This document shows positions 51,879-60,942 of a DNA stretch of 64,000 bases, in pieces. Location of the stretch: the NCBI GenBank assembly GCA_023421735.1, contig JAEZSP010000002.1, forward strand, positions 62,001 through 126,000. The letters run 5' to 3'. The notes under the pieces are model-generated. The model saw only the letters and a list, made by a program, of their open reading frames with translations. It was not told the origin of the DNA and did not search any database. Each line of letters begins with the position of its first letter. The first letter of the stretch is position 1. Made by a program: the position numbers and the translations under genes. This stretch comes from Bacillota bacterium. GTDB taxonomy: Bacteria; Bacillota_A; Clostridia; Christensenellales; Aristaeellaceae.

Positions 51879-52643
51879 GTGACTTGGACTGATGGAATTA
51901 TTGTGAAGCGCGTCCGGTTGGACGAGCCGTTTGACGCGCAGGGCACGGCTGCGGAGTTCGTTCTGGTGCAATGGGAAGCGGGCGACGAGCCGTGGCGTTG
52001 TCTTGTGGACACGCGGCTTTCTTCCGCGCACGATGTGATGCCCAATCCGGGGCGGAGTGCGAGCTGGGTTGAATTGAGTGGGCTGGAGCAGTTTGTCAAG
52101 TGCTTCAAGCCGCCCCTCAACGTGCCGAACGTTCCCCTCGATCCCCTGCCGATGCTTCTCAGACTTCGCGCACTCCGATCTGAGATGTATGGATGTTCGC
52201 AGCAGAAGGAGGAGTGCGTGCGGCTGACGGCGTCGCTTCTCATGATGGAGTGTCTGCGCCAGTTGCCGACGGACGAGCCGTGCGAATGCCCGGTTGAGCG
52301 GCGGCTCGAGCTTGTGATTCGTCAGATGCTCATCGATTACAGCGATCCCTGGAGCGTGGGGGAATTGAGCGAGATGATCCACGTTTCCCCCTCCTATTTC
52401 AATCAACTCTGTCGCCGGTTATTTGGCAAAAGCCCCATCGATATGCTCATCGAGCGGCGCATTGAAATCGCGCGTCGGCTTCTGCGCGTGCCCGGAGAGA
52501 GCGTCAAGAGCGTTTCTCAGGCCGTCGGCTTTTCAGACGTCTATTACTTTTCAAGGCTTTTCAAGAAGCGGTGCGGCGTCTCACCCACCGGATATATGCA
52601 TGAGGAAGCGGATCATGGACGATCCGCGACACCTTTTGCATAA
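51879..52643 (+). CDS. AraC-family transcriptional regulator
   Basis: Regulator of 254 residues. The N-terminal part is a small beta-rich ligand domain without a clear cupin motif. The C-terminal ~100 residues contain both AraC helix-turn-helices: WSVGELSEMIHVSPSYFNQL and VKSVSQAVGFSDVYYFSRLF, followed by KKRCGVSPTGYM. The GTG with GGGAGG 8 nt upstream is preferred over an ATG nine codons earlier that lacks a site. Divergent from the GH127-like gene and next to LacI, it probably activates sugar genes of one or both loci. Confidence 0.88.
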   Translation: MTWTDGIIVKRVRLDEPFDAQGTAAEFVLVQWEAGDEPWRCLVDTRLSSAHDVMPNPGRSASWVELSGLEQFVKCFKPPLNVPNVPLDPLPMLLRLRALRSEMYGCSQQKEECVRLTASLLMMECLRQLPTDEPCECPVERRLELVIRQMLIDYSDPWSVGELSEMIHVSPSYFNQLCRRLFGKSPIDMLIERRIEIARRLLRVPGESVKSVSQAVGFSDVYYFSRLFKKRCGVSPTGYMHEEADHGRSATPFA

Positions 52644-52651
52644 TTGCGCAA

Positions 52652-52680
52652 TTTACTTGCCTCAATATTAACGATAATAT
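52652..52680 (+). promoter_or_regulatory. Promoter of the LacI-type gene with embedded operator
   Basis: TTTACT, 17-base spacer, TAATAT. The operator-like ATTAACGATAAT (52667-52678) covers the end of the spacer and most of the -10 box, a good arrangement for autorepression. Confidence 0.72.
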
Positions 52681-52706
52681 ACACTTGAGTTAACGGGAGA
52701 ACGGAT

Positions 52707-53711
52707 ATGGCAAAAAACAAACCGACACTGAAGAATATCGCGGAACGGGTGAATGTCACCATCAACACAGTTTCGCTGGCGTTGCGGGATTCTCCGCTGG
52801 TCCTTCCGGAGACGAAGGCGAACATCCTGAAGGTTGCCCGGGAAATGGGATACGTACACAACGTGCTCGCAGGTTCGCTGCGATCGGGACAATCCCACAC
52901 CATCGCGATCCTATTTGGCGACGTGGCGAACCTCCTGTTTGCGCAGCGCATCAAGGCGCTCGAACGTCTCCTGCGCGAAAAAAAGTATCAGGTGCTGATC
53001 CTCAATACCGAGGAAGATCAACGGGTTGAGGCGCGGGCGATCCGCACCGCGGTGAGCCATCAGGTGGACGGCATCGTGCTTTGCCCCTGCCAGCAGGGAA
53101 GGGAGAGCCTCGCGCTTCTGGAGCAATATCACGTTCCATGCCTGCTCATGGGACGACAGTTTGAGGGCGAGACGTGCGATACCGTCGTATGGGACGACTT
53201 TGAGGGCGGGCGCCGCGCGACTGCGCATTTGATCGAATCGGGTTGCCGTTCCGTGGTGTTTTTGAGCGGACCGGACTTCATATCGTCGGCGCGTCTGCGG
53301 CGTGCGGGGTATGAAGAGGCCATGCGTGCGGCGGGGCTTTCCCCCGTGACGGTCAGCGCGGATTCGATGTCCGGCGGCGTGAACCGCGCGCTGGACGAAC
53401 TGAACAAAAATGGCGTCGGATACGACGGACTCTTCGTCTTCAGCGATCTCATGGCGCTTGAGGCGTCGAGCTGGCTGATGAAAAAGGGCTTGCGCGTACC
53501 GGAGGATGTGGGCATCGTTGGCTTTGACGACATCCTGTCCTCGGTCAGCCTGCCATTTGAGCTTTCGTCGGTCGCTTCCGATCGTCACAGGGAAGCGGAG
53601 ATTGCGGTGGAGCTCCTGCTGCGCCGCATTGCGCAGCCGGATACGCCCCCACGAATCGATCGACGGCCCGTGCGCCTCGTTGTGCGCGCAAGTTCTAGGC
53701 ATGTAGGCTGA
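52707..53711 (+). CDS. LacI-family transcriptional regulator
   Basis: Repressor of 334 residues. The N-terminal helix-turn-helix and hinge read TLKNIAERVNVTINTVSLAL then LKVAREMGYVHN. A periplasmic-binding-like ligand domain follows (TIAILFGDVANLLFAQRIKA; VWDDFEGGRRATAHLIESG; VGIVGFDDILSS). GGGAGA stands 8 nt before the ATG. It is the gene just before the glycyl radical enzyme and probably senses a sugar or derivative that this locus breaks down. Operator-like sites at its own promoter and near the GH127-like gene support a local regulon. Confidence 0.93.
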   Translation: MAKNKPTLKNIAERVNVTINTVSLALRDSPLVLPETKANILKVAREMGYVHNVLAGSLRSGQSHTIAILFGDVANLLFAQRIKALERLLREKKYQVLILNTEEDQRVEARAIRTAVSHQVDGIVLCPCQQGRESLALLEQYHVPCLLMGRQFEGETCDTVVWDDFEGGRRATAHLIESGCRSVVFLSGPDFISSARLRRAGYEEAMRAAGLSPVTVSADSMSGGVNRALDELNKNGVGYDGLFVFSDLMALEASSWLMKKGLRVPEDVGIVGFDDILSSVSLPFELSSVASDRHREAEIAVELLLRRIAQPDTPPRIDRRPVRLVVRASSRHVG

Positions 53712-53757
53712 ATGAAAGATGCCGCGTCCGCATTGTATGGGACTGGGAGGGGATCAC

Positions 53758-55821
53758 ATGAATCAATTGATCGCACGACAGCTTGCATGGATCAATGCGC
53801 GCGCCCACAGAAAACTGCGGCGCACCCTGACGGCGGATGAATGGAACGGCGTCTGTGCAGAAATTCAAAATCCGGCGCTCCCGATGATCGAGCGGCATAC
53901 GCGTAGGCTCGAGAGACTGCTTGAGATGGAGACACCCCATCTTTTGCCGGACACGCAAATTCAGTTGATCCGGACGATCTCTGATTTTCCGGACATCTAC
54001 GCGCCCGGCGAAATGGACGAGATCAGGAGCGATCATTTCATCCACGAGCGGGGCAAGGTCAACAACGTTGCATGCGACTATGAGGCCGTTTTGCGCGAAG
54101 GGCTCGAGGGCAGACGTGCGCGCTTGGCGAAGGGGATCGAAGAGGCCGCGCCCGAAGAAGCCGCTTGGGCGGCGTGCGTTTCGCGCACACTCGATGCCAC
54201 GGAGGCGTTTGCGGACCGATACGCCGACTGCGCGGAACGGGAGGGCATGGGGGACCAGGCCGCGATGCTCAGGCGGGTGGTTCGACGCGGCGCACGGACG
54301 CTTCTCGAGGCAATGCAGCTTTTCCGCATTCTGCATTTTGTGCTTTGGGCGTCGGGCTCCTATCACAACACCGTGGGCCGATTCGACCAGTACATGTATC
54401 CCTATTATCAATCCGATCTTGAAAAGGGCATTCTCGACGACGAAAGCGCACTGAACCTGATCGAAGACTTCTTCCTGACATTCAACCGCGATTCGGATTT
54501 GTATTTCGGCATCATGTGGGGTGACAACGGTCAGAGTCTCGTGCTCGGCGGTTGCAAACCCGACGGTTCGAGCGCAGTCAACGCCCTGACCTATATGGCG
54601 ATTCGCGCCAGTCTCGACCTTCATCAAATCGATCCTAAACTCAATCTGCGCTGCGACGAAAACACGCCCGACGATCTCTACGAATTGGGCACGCGGCTCA
54701 CCCGCGCCGGCATGGGCTTTCCGCAATACGCGAACGACGCGGTCGTGATTCCCGGGCTGATGGCGCTGGGTTATCGACAGGAGGATGCACGCAACTACGT
54801 GGCCGCCGCCTGCTGGGAATTCATCGTGCCCGGCGTCGCCATGGACATCACGAACATCGGCGCGGTATCGCTTGCCGAGGTGACGCGCGAAACCATCGTG
54901 CAGGGGATTTTGGAGGCACAGGACTTCGGTGTGCTCAAAAAAATCTGGGCGGAGAAGCTGCGTGCGCGCGCAAAAGCGATCAACGATGGGATTCGGAATC
55001 TGTACATGGAGCCGGCACCCTACCTGTCGGCGCTCATGACCGACTGCCTTGAAAAGAAGCGCGATATTTCTCTGGGCGCGAAGTACAATAACTTTGGCTT
55101 CCACGGCACCGGCTTTTCATCGGCTGTCGATCAGATGGCGGCTGTGGAAAAGCTCGTGTTCCGCGAAAAGACCGTCTCCAGGGAACGGCTTCTGGACGCG
55201 CTCGAAACAAACTTTGAAAAGGATGCTGCGCTGAAGTACCTCTTGCGCCACGATGCGCCCAAACTGGGGCGCGACATTGCCGTCAAGCCTCTCGCGGAGG
55301 AACTCGTCGACCTGTATGCGGATTCGCTTGTCGGGCTCAAAAATGAGCGCGGCGGCCGCATCCGCGGCGGGACCGGCTCCGCCATGTATTATCTGTGGCA
55401 TGCGGAACATTTGGGTGCGACGGCCGACGGACGGGTGTTTGGGGAGCCGTTGCCCGCGAACTTTTCGCCGAGCCTGTTTTTGCAGGATGCCGGCGTGTTC
55501 TCGGTGATCACGGGCTTCACGATGAAGAACCTTTCGCGTCTTCCCAACGGCGGGCCGTTCACACTCGAACTGCACGACACGATCTTCCGCGCGCCGGACA
55601 GCATCGAAAAGGTTGCGCAACTCGTCAAGGCATTCATCCGCATGGGCGGACATCAGATCCAGCTCAACGCCGTGAACACCGAGAAGATGCGCGATGCGCA
55701 GATTCATCCGGAAAAGCACGCGGACCTCGTGGTGCGCGTCTGGGGTTGGAGCGGGCACTTTGTGGAGCTGGAAAAGCCGTACCAGGATCAGATCATCGCG
55801 CGCACGGAATTTGCGCTTTAG
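53758..55821 (+). CDS. Glycyl radical enzyme of the PFL/dehydratase superfamily, unassigned subtype
   Basis: Oxygen-sensitive radical enzyme of 687 residues, shorter than the usual 750-850. The glycyl radical loop near the C-terminus is VVRVWGWSGHFVEL with G663 (usual form RVxGYS). The thiyl cysteine is C352 in AAACWEF, giving the Cys-x-Glu pair (C352, E354) found in the dehydratase/lyase branches; pyruvate formate-lyase has two adjacent cysteines instead. The tail DQIIARTEFAL fits the family. Choline, glycerol and hydroxyproline enzymes carry GCVE-type loops, so CWEF marks a different substrate class. GGGAGGGG precedes the ATG. The activase follows 3 bases after the stop, and sugar-type neighbours suggest a polyol or sugar derivative as substrate. 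Confidence 0.9.
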   Translation: MNQLIARQLAWINARAHRKLRRTLTADEWNGVCAEIQNPALPMIERHTRRLERLLEMETPHLLPDTQIQLIRTISDFPDIYAPGEMDEIRSDHFIHERGKVNNVACDYEAVLREGLEGRRARLAKGIEEAAPEEAAWAACVSRTLDATEAFADRYADCAEREGMGDQAAMLRRVVRRGARTLLEAMQLFRILHFVLWASGSYHNTVGRFDQYMYPYYQSDLEKGILDDESALNLIEDFFLTFNRDSDLYFGIMWGDNGQSLVLGGCKPDGSSAVNALTYMAIRASLDLHQIDPKLNLRCDENTPDDLYELGTRLTRAGMGFPQYANDAVVIPGLMALGYRQEDARNYVAAACWEFIVPGVAMDITNIGAVSLAEVTRETIVQGILEAQDFGVLKKIWAEKLRARAKAINDGIRNLYMEPAPYLSALMTDCLEKKRDISLGAKYNNFGFHGTGFSSAVDQMAAVEKLVFREKTVSRERLLDALETNFEKDAALKYLLRHDAPKLGRDIAVKPLAEELVDLYADSLVGLKNERGGRIRGGTGSAMYYLWHAEHLGATADGRVFGEPLPANFSPSLFLQDAGVFSVITGFTMKNLSRLPNGGPFTLELHDTIFRAPDSIEKVAQLVKAFIRMGGHQIQLNAVNTEKMRDAQIHPEKHADLVVRVWGWSGHFVELEKPYQDQIIARTEFAL

Positions 55822-55824
55822 GCG

Positions 55825-56664
55825 ATGAAAGGTCTGGTTTTTGCCATCGAGGAGATGGCGGTGCACGACGGGCCTGGACTGCGCACGACGATTTTTCTAA
55901 AGGGATGTCCCCTGCGCTGTCAATGGTGCCACAACCCGGAGGGCTGGGAGATGCGCTCCCAGCGGGTGAAAAATCCCAATGGCTGCCTGCACTGCGGCGC
56001 ATGTGCGATGCCATGTGAAACGGCCTGCGGGGCATGCGGAAACTGTCTTGCGCGCTGTCCGCGCGGGCTGATCCGCATCAGCGGCAAATGGTGGGATGCG
56101 CGTGATCTGGCGGAGCGGGTGCGCGCGAACGAAGCGCTTCTGCGCGCGGGCGGCGTCACGATTTCGGGCGGCGAGCCGCTCATGCAGCCGGGGTTTCTGG
56201 TGGAACTCCTGGACGTGCTCTCCCCGCTTCATCGCGCCATCGAAACGAGCGGTTACGGTCGCGCGGAGGACTGGGAAGCGGCGCTTGCACGCCTCGAGCT
56301 GGTCTATTTCGACGTGAAACTCGTCGATTCCGAGAAGCACAGGCGGTATACCGGTGTCGAAAACGGTCGAATTCTGCATAATCTCAAAATCCTGAAGGAG
56401 CGCGGCGTGCCCTTTATCGTGCGCATTCCAACCATTGCGGGCGTGAACGACGACGCGGAGAACATGACGGCGACCGCGCGCCTTTTGCAGGGCGCGGATG
56501 CCCTCATCGGCGTTGAGATTTTGCCCTACAATCCCTACGCGGGCGCGAAGTATGCGCTGCTCGCAAAATCCTATGAATATGCCTTTCAAAGGCCATCGGC
56601 GGAGGTACTTGATGCGGCGCTGCGGGTTTTTGAAGACGCGGGCATCCGCGCAACGATTCGCTAA
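55825..56664 (+). CDS. Glycyl radical enzyme activase (radical SAM, PflA family)
   Basis: Radical SAM protein of 279 residues that puts the glycyl radical on the preceding enzyme. The SAM-cluster motif is C28-C32-C35 in GCPLRCQWCHNPEG. Between about residues 54 and 80 there is a ferredoxin-like insert with at least seven cysteines (CLHCGACAMPC and CGACGNCLARC), as in activases of the dehydratase branch. The GGE motif is VTISGGEPLM. It sits 3 bases after its partner gene, a pairing seen for nearly all such enzymes. Confidence 0.94.
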   Translation: MKGLVFAIEEMAVHDGPGLRTTIFLKGCPLRCQWCHNPEGWEMRSQRVKNPNGCLHCGACAMPCETACGACGNCLARCPRGLIRISGKWWDARDLAERVRANEALLRAGGVTISGGEPLMQPGFLVELLDVLSPLHRAIETSGYGRAEDWEAALARLELVYFDVKLVDSEKHRRYTGVENGRILHNLKILKERGVPFIVRIPTIAGVNDDAENMTATARLLQGADALIGVEILPYNPYAGAKYALLAKSYEYAFQRPSAEVLDAALRVFEDAGIRATIR

Positions 56665-56747
56665 AGGTGTGTCAATCATACATCACGACAAATGGCAGGC
56701 ATATATTACAGTATAAAACGTGCAGACGAATGACTGGGGGGAGATGC

Positions 56748-57764
56748 ATGGCGGAGGCATTTCGGATGCAGCGGGCGGAAAACCTCGTTGAAGTGCGCGA
56801 CCTTGTCGTCCGGTTTCGGACCGACGAGGGAATCGTGAGCGCGGTCAACACGGTGAGTTTCGACATTCCGATCGGGCAGACGACGGGACTGGTGGGGGAA
56901 TCGGGGTGCGGAAAGTCCGTGACCTCAAACGCCATCATGCGCATATTGCCCGACAACGGGTGGATTGCGGATGGGAGCATTTTGTTCAATTCCCGCCTCG
57001 GCGTGTTCGACGTTGCGCGGCTTCCCACAAAGGACAAGCGGCTGGTGCAGCTTCACGGGCGGGAGATGGCCATGATCTTTCAGGAACCGATGACCTCCTT
57101 CTGCCCCGTGTATACCATCGGGAACCAAATCATCGAGGCGATTCGGCTGCACACGGACATTCCCAAAAGCGCGCGGCGCGCGCGGGCGATTGAGCTGCTC
57201 AAAAAAGTCCGGATTGCAAAGCCCGAGGCGCGCGTGGACGAATATCCGGATCAGCTTTCCGGCGGCATGCGGCAGAGGGCGATGATTGCGATGGCGCTGG
57301 CGAGCAATCCGCGGCTTCTGGTTGCCGACGAGCCTACGACGTCGCTCGACGTGACGGTGCAGGCGCAAATCCTCGACCTCATGAAGGACTTGCAGCAGGA
57401 ATTCGGCATGTCGATTCTCATGATCAATCACAACTTCGGCATCATCGCGGAGACCTGCGACACCGTTGCGGTCATGTATCTGGGCTTTATTGTGGAGACC
57501 GCAAAGACGAGGGAACTGCTCGAAAATCCACTGCACCCCTACACGCAGGATCTGTTCCGATCGATCCCGCAGGTGACGGACGAGCGGGGCAAGCGACTTG
57601 CCTACATCGAGGGGAGCGTGCCCGACGCTTACATGATTCCAAAGGGTTGTCCGTTCTTTGCGCGCTGCCGAAAGGCGCAAAAAGGGCTGTGCAACGAGGG
57701 CCTGCCGCCCATGACCGACCTTGAAAACGGGCACAGCGTGCGCTGTTTCCGATATGATCAATGA
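56748..57764 (+). CDS. Peptide/oligosaccharide ABC transporter ATPase (DppD type)
   Basis: ATP-binding subunit of 338 residues. Walker A is GESGCGKSVTSNAI and the signature is LSGGMRQRAMIAMAL. Walker B is LLVADEPTTSLDVT, and the oligo_HPY cysteines are in GCPFFARCRKAQKGLC. The ATG is chosen because GGGGGGAG stands upstream. Dpp/Opp-type systems mostly carry peptides, but several carry cellobiose, xylo-oligosaccharides or plant glycosides. Here the glycosidase and radical enzyme neighbours favour a sugar-type cargo. Confidence 0.92.
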   Translation: MAEAFRMQRAENLVEVRDLVVRFRTDEGIVSAVNTVSFDIPIGQTTGLVGESGCGKSVTSNAIMRILPDNGWIADGSILFNSRLGVFDVARLPTKDKRLVQLHGREMAMIFQEPMTSFCPVYTIGNQIIEAIRLHTDIPKSARRARAIELLKKVRIAKPEARVDEYPDQLSGGMRQRAMIAMALASNPRLLVADEPTTSLDVTVQAQILDLMKDLQQEFGMSILMINHNFGIIAETCDTVAVMYLGFIVETAKTRELLENPLHPYTQDLFRSIPQVTDERGKRLAYIEGSVPDAYMIPKGCPFFARCRKAQKGLCNEGLPPMTDLENGHSVRCFRYDQ

Positions 57765-57777
57765 GGGGAGGATTCAC

Positions 57778-58827
57778 ATGTCCGAAGAGATTTTGAAGGT
57801 CGCGGGCCTGCGAAAATACTTCCCGATTCGCAAGGGCTTTTTCAACCGCGTCATCGGCCAGGTGAAGGCGGTCAACGACATCGATTTTGAAATCAACGTC
57901 GGCGAAACCGTCGGGTTAGTGGGCGAGTCCGGCTGCGGAAAATCGACCACGGGCAACTGCATCGTCCGCCTGTTGAATCCCACGAGCGGGTCGATCCTCT
58001 ATACCGCCCGAAACGGCGAGACGGTCGACCTCGCCCAGCTTTCCAACCACGAGATTCAGCCCTATCGGCGCGAAATTCAGATGGTGTTTCAGGATCCCTA
58101 TTCGTCGCTCAACCCGCGCATGAACGTGCGGGAGATCATCGCGGAGCCATTGATGCTGGTGGGCGGCGCGAGCAGATCGGAATTGCAGGACGTGGTCGCA
58201 GCCCTGATGCGGCGCGTGGGCCTGCGGCCCGAGTATATGGTTCGGTATCCGCATGCGTTTTCCGGCGGACAGCGGCAGCGCATCGGCATCGCCCGCGCGT
58301 TGTCTGTCAATCCCCGGCTCATGGTGTGCGACGAGTCCGTTTCCTCGCTCGATGTCTCGGTGCAGGCACAGGTTTTGGGGCTTCTCGAGGATCTGAAAAG
58401 CGAGTTTAACATGAGCTACCTCTTTATCGCGCACGATTTATCGGCGGTAAAGCACATCTCCGATCGGATCGTCGTGATGTATGTCGGGAAGGTGGTCGAG
58501 ATCGGGGAGACGGACGCCGTTTATCAGAACCCCATGCATCCCTACACGGAGGCGCTTCTGGGCTCGGTTCCGAAGCTCGTTGCGGACAAATCCGTGCGCA
58601 AGACCACGCTCGAGGGCGAGGTTCCCGATCCCTCGCGCCCTCCGCAAGGCTGTTTTTTCCATCCGCGCTGCCGCTATGCCAAGCCGGAATGTGCGCAGGC
58701 GGATATGCGGCTCATCCCGGTCGATCCACAGAAGCCAACCGGGCACAGGACGAGCTGCATTCGGTCCGCGGAGCTGACACTCAAAGGCGTTTCGTTGGAC
58801 AGGGCGGAGAATTCCGCCTTGCAATAG
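57778..58827 (+). CDS. Peptide/oligosaccharide ABC transporter ATPase (DppF type)
   Basis: ATP-binding subunit of 349 residues, partner of the preceding one. Walker A is GESGCGKSTTGNCI and the signature is FSGGQRQRIGIARAL. Walker B is LMVCDESVSSLDVSV (Glu and Ser in place of the usual EP) and the C-terminal region has GCFFHPRCRYAKPEC. The ATG with GGGGAGG 7 nt upstream is chosen over in-frame codons inside the neighbouring gene. A 13-base gap separates the two ATPase genes. Confidence 0.92.
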   Translation: MSEEILKVAGLRKYFPIRKGFFNRVIGQVKAVNDIDFEINVGETVGLVGESGCGKSTTGNCIVRLLNPTSGSILYTARNGETVDLAQLSNHEIQPYRREIQMVFQDPYSSLNPRMNVREIIAEPLMLVGGASRSELQDVVAALMRRVGLRPEYMVRYPHAFSGGQRQRIGIARALSVNPRLMVCDESVSSLDVSVQAQVLGLLEDLKSEFNMSYLFIAHDLSAVKHISDRIVVMYVGKVVEIGETDAVYQNPMHPYTEALLGSVPKLVADKSVRKTTLEGEVPDPSRPPQGCFFHPRCRYAKPECAQADMRLIPVDPQKPTGHRTSCIRSAELTLKGVSLDRAENSALQ

Positions 58828-58870
58828 GCCGGTTACCCGGCCGGTACGAGTCAAAGAAGGGGAGGATCAC

Positions 58871-60784
58871 ATGAGGAAACTGCTGTCCGTACTCCTGGCG
58901 CTTGCAATGATCGCAGCACTCAGCCCGGTGTTTGCATTTGCGGAGGGCGCCGCTTACACGGAGGCGCCGCTGCTGACCGCCAAGGTGGAGGCGGGCACGT
59001 TGCCCGCACTCTCGGATCGCCTTCCGACGAGTCCGAATGTGCTCGAAGTCGCCGAAGTCGGCATCTACGGCGGCACCTGGCGGCAGGCCGTCACAACGGG
59101 AACCTTTAACCACGCGCAAAGCCACTTGACCGGATATCTCAGCAAGAACGGCGTGATCTACGCGCAGGACAATGCCACCATCACGACCGGTTGGCTCGAG
59201 AGCTTGAGCAACAACGACGACTATACGGTGTTCACCTTCAAAATCCGTGACGGCCTCAAATGGTCGGACGGCGTACCGGTCACGACGGAAGACGTCGCAT
59301 TCTGGTACAACGACATGCTGAAAAACACCGAGCTTACGCCCACCGAATCCTATTATCCGGATTGCACGTTCGCGGTTGTGGACGATACGACTTGGACGTT
59401 CACCTTCGAATCGCCCAAGCCCCTGTATCCGGCCTACTGGGCCTACGCGGGCAATTCCCGCTTCGCGCAGCCGAAGCACTACCTCCAGCAGTTCCATGCG
59501 AGTTACCTCAACGCGGACGAGCTTGCCGCGACCATGGAAGCCGAGTCCTTTGACGACTGGACGACCATGTTCGAGGACAAGGACAACGACCAGAAGAATA
59601 TGGAGCTCCCGGTGCTCGGGCCGTTCCTCATGACCTGCGACCCGGCGACCACGAACACAATCACCTACGAGCGCAACCCCTATTACTGGGCGGTTGACCA
59701 GAACGGGCAGCAGCTTCCCTACATCGACAACGCGGTCATTTCCATCGTCGAGTCCATCGACCTTGTGAACATGAAGGTCATCGCGGGCGAAGTGGATGTG
59801 CAGGTCGCGGCAGTGCAGGAATCCTTCTCCAACTACCCGCTGTTTGCGCAGTATGCGGATGAAATGAACTACCACATCGAGACGTCGGACTTCAACGAGC
59901 CCAACGCCATGAACTTCCACTTCAACGCGACGTCGGTCGACCCGGTCAAGGCGCCTTACCTGACAAACGTCGACTTCAAGCGCGCGCTTTCCATGGGCAT
60001 GGACCGCACGACTATCATTGCCACGTTCTATACCGTCGGTCCGTACAGTTCGAAGATTGCGCAGACATCCTTCCTCGAGGGCTCGCCGTATTATAACGAG
60101 GAGTGGGCAACGCAGTATACCCAGTTCGACGCAGCAGCCGCGAACGCGCTGCTCGACGGGATTGGAATGACGAGCTACGACGCCAACGGCTATCGCATGA
60201 CGGCCAACGGCGAAGAATTCGCGCTGGTTATCCTCTGCCCGAATTACGACGACCAGTGGATCGAAGTCGCCGAAATGGTCGCTTCCCAGTGGCGCGACAA
60301 CCTCAAGCTGAATATCACCGCTTCCGAGGTCGATCCGTCGCTCTGGAACGAGCGCACCGCCGGCAATGACTTTGACATTACGAACCTCACGGGCGGCAAC
60401 GGCTTCCTGTACGTTTCCACCGGCTCTGTCACCAACTGGACGGGCTATACGGGATATGGCTGGGGCGTGCGCTTCATGCCCGGCGTGTACCTGGACGAGG
60501 GCGCGAATATGTTCGAACCCACGCCCGACATCGCGCGGCTCAAGGAGCTTGGAACGCTGATCGTCAACGAAACGGATTCGGCGAAGCTTGAAGCGGAGAT
60601 CGCGGAAGTCCAGCAGATCTGGATGGACAACCTCTATTCACTCGGCATCGGCAGGCGCCTGCCCGCCATCAACATCATCAAGAACTACTTCCACAACGTC
60701 GCGAACCTCAATCAGGATTGGGCATACGGGTTCTGCGCCACGAGCCGCGGCGACGGCTACTGGATTGAGGCAGATTACCAATAA
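58871..60784 (+). CDS. ABC substrate-binding protein, SBP_bac_5 family (large form)
   Basis: Secreted binding protein of 637 residues with signal peptide (VLLALAMIAALSPVFAFAEG). Family 5 signs are YTVFTFKIRDGLKWSDGVPV, VTTEDVAFWYNDML, NPYYWAVDQNGQQLPYID and VDFKRALSMGMDRTTI. It is longer than the peptide-binding member near 26 kb and belongs to the subgroup often found with glycoside hydrolases in Clostridia, which supports an oligosaccharide or glycoside ligand. GGGGAGG precedes the ATG. Two strong stem-loops after the gene probably raise its level above that of the permeases. Confidence 0.9.
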   Translation: MRKLLSVLLALAMIAALSPVFAFAEGAAYTEAPLLTAKVEAGTLPALSDRLPTSPNVLEVAEVGIYGGTWRQAVTTGTFNHAQSHLTGYLSKNGVIYAQDNATITTGWLESLSNNDDYTVFTFKIRDGLKWSDGVPVTTEDVAFWYNDMLKNTELTPTESYYPDCTFAVVDDTTWTFTFESPKPLYPAYWAYAGNSRFAQPKHYLQQFHASYLNADELAATMEAESFDDWTTMFEDKDNDQKNMELPVLGPFLMTCDPATTNTITYERNPYYWAVDQNGQQLPYIDNAVISIVESIDLVNMKVIAGEVDVQVAAVQESFSNYPLFAQYADEMNYHIETSDFNEPNAMNFHFNATSVDPVKAPYLTNVDFKRALSMGMDRTTIIATFYTVGPYSSKIAQTSFLEGSPYYNEEWATQYTQFDAAAANALLDGIGMTSYDANGYRMTANGEEFALVILCPNYDDQWIEVAEMVASQWRDNLKLNITASEVDPSLWNERTAGNDFDITNLTGGNGFLYVSTGSVTNWTGYTGYGWGVRFMPGVYLDEGANMFEPTPDIARLKELGTLIVNETDSAKLEAEIAEVQQIWMDNLYSLGIGRRLPAINIIKNYFHNVANLNQDWAYGFCATSRGDGYWIEADYQ

Positions 60785-60820
60785 ACACATTCTGCAGCAG
60801 GATCCGGCGCGGATCAATAA

Positions 60821-60842
60821 CCGGAGGGCTGTTGCCCTCCGG
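60821..60842 (+). other. Stem-loop after the binding-protein gene (first)
   Basis: Perfect 9-bp stem CCGGAGGGC / GCCCTCCGG with a TGTT loop and no T-run. Confidence 0.65.
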
Positions 60843-60879
60843 GGCAATTAAACCGACGCACAGGTCATCTGATTAACCG

Positions 60880-60903
60880 GCGGGGGAACCGCGGTTCCCC
60901 CGC
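60880..60903 (+). other. Perfect 24-base palindrome before the permease genes (second stem-loop)
   Basis: Arms GCGGGGGAACCG / CGGTTCCCCCGC with no spacer and no T-run. With the first stem-loop it fills most of the 158-base gap between binding-protein and permease genes, a place where transcript processing or partial termination commonly sets subunit ratios. Confidence 0.65.
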
Positions 60904-60942
60904 ACACGCGGCGGAGCGCGTCGCAGGGGGAGGATTGACCCA

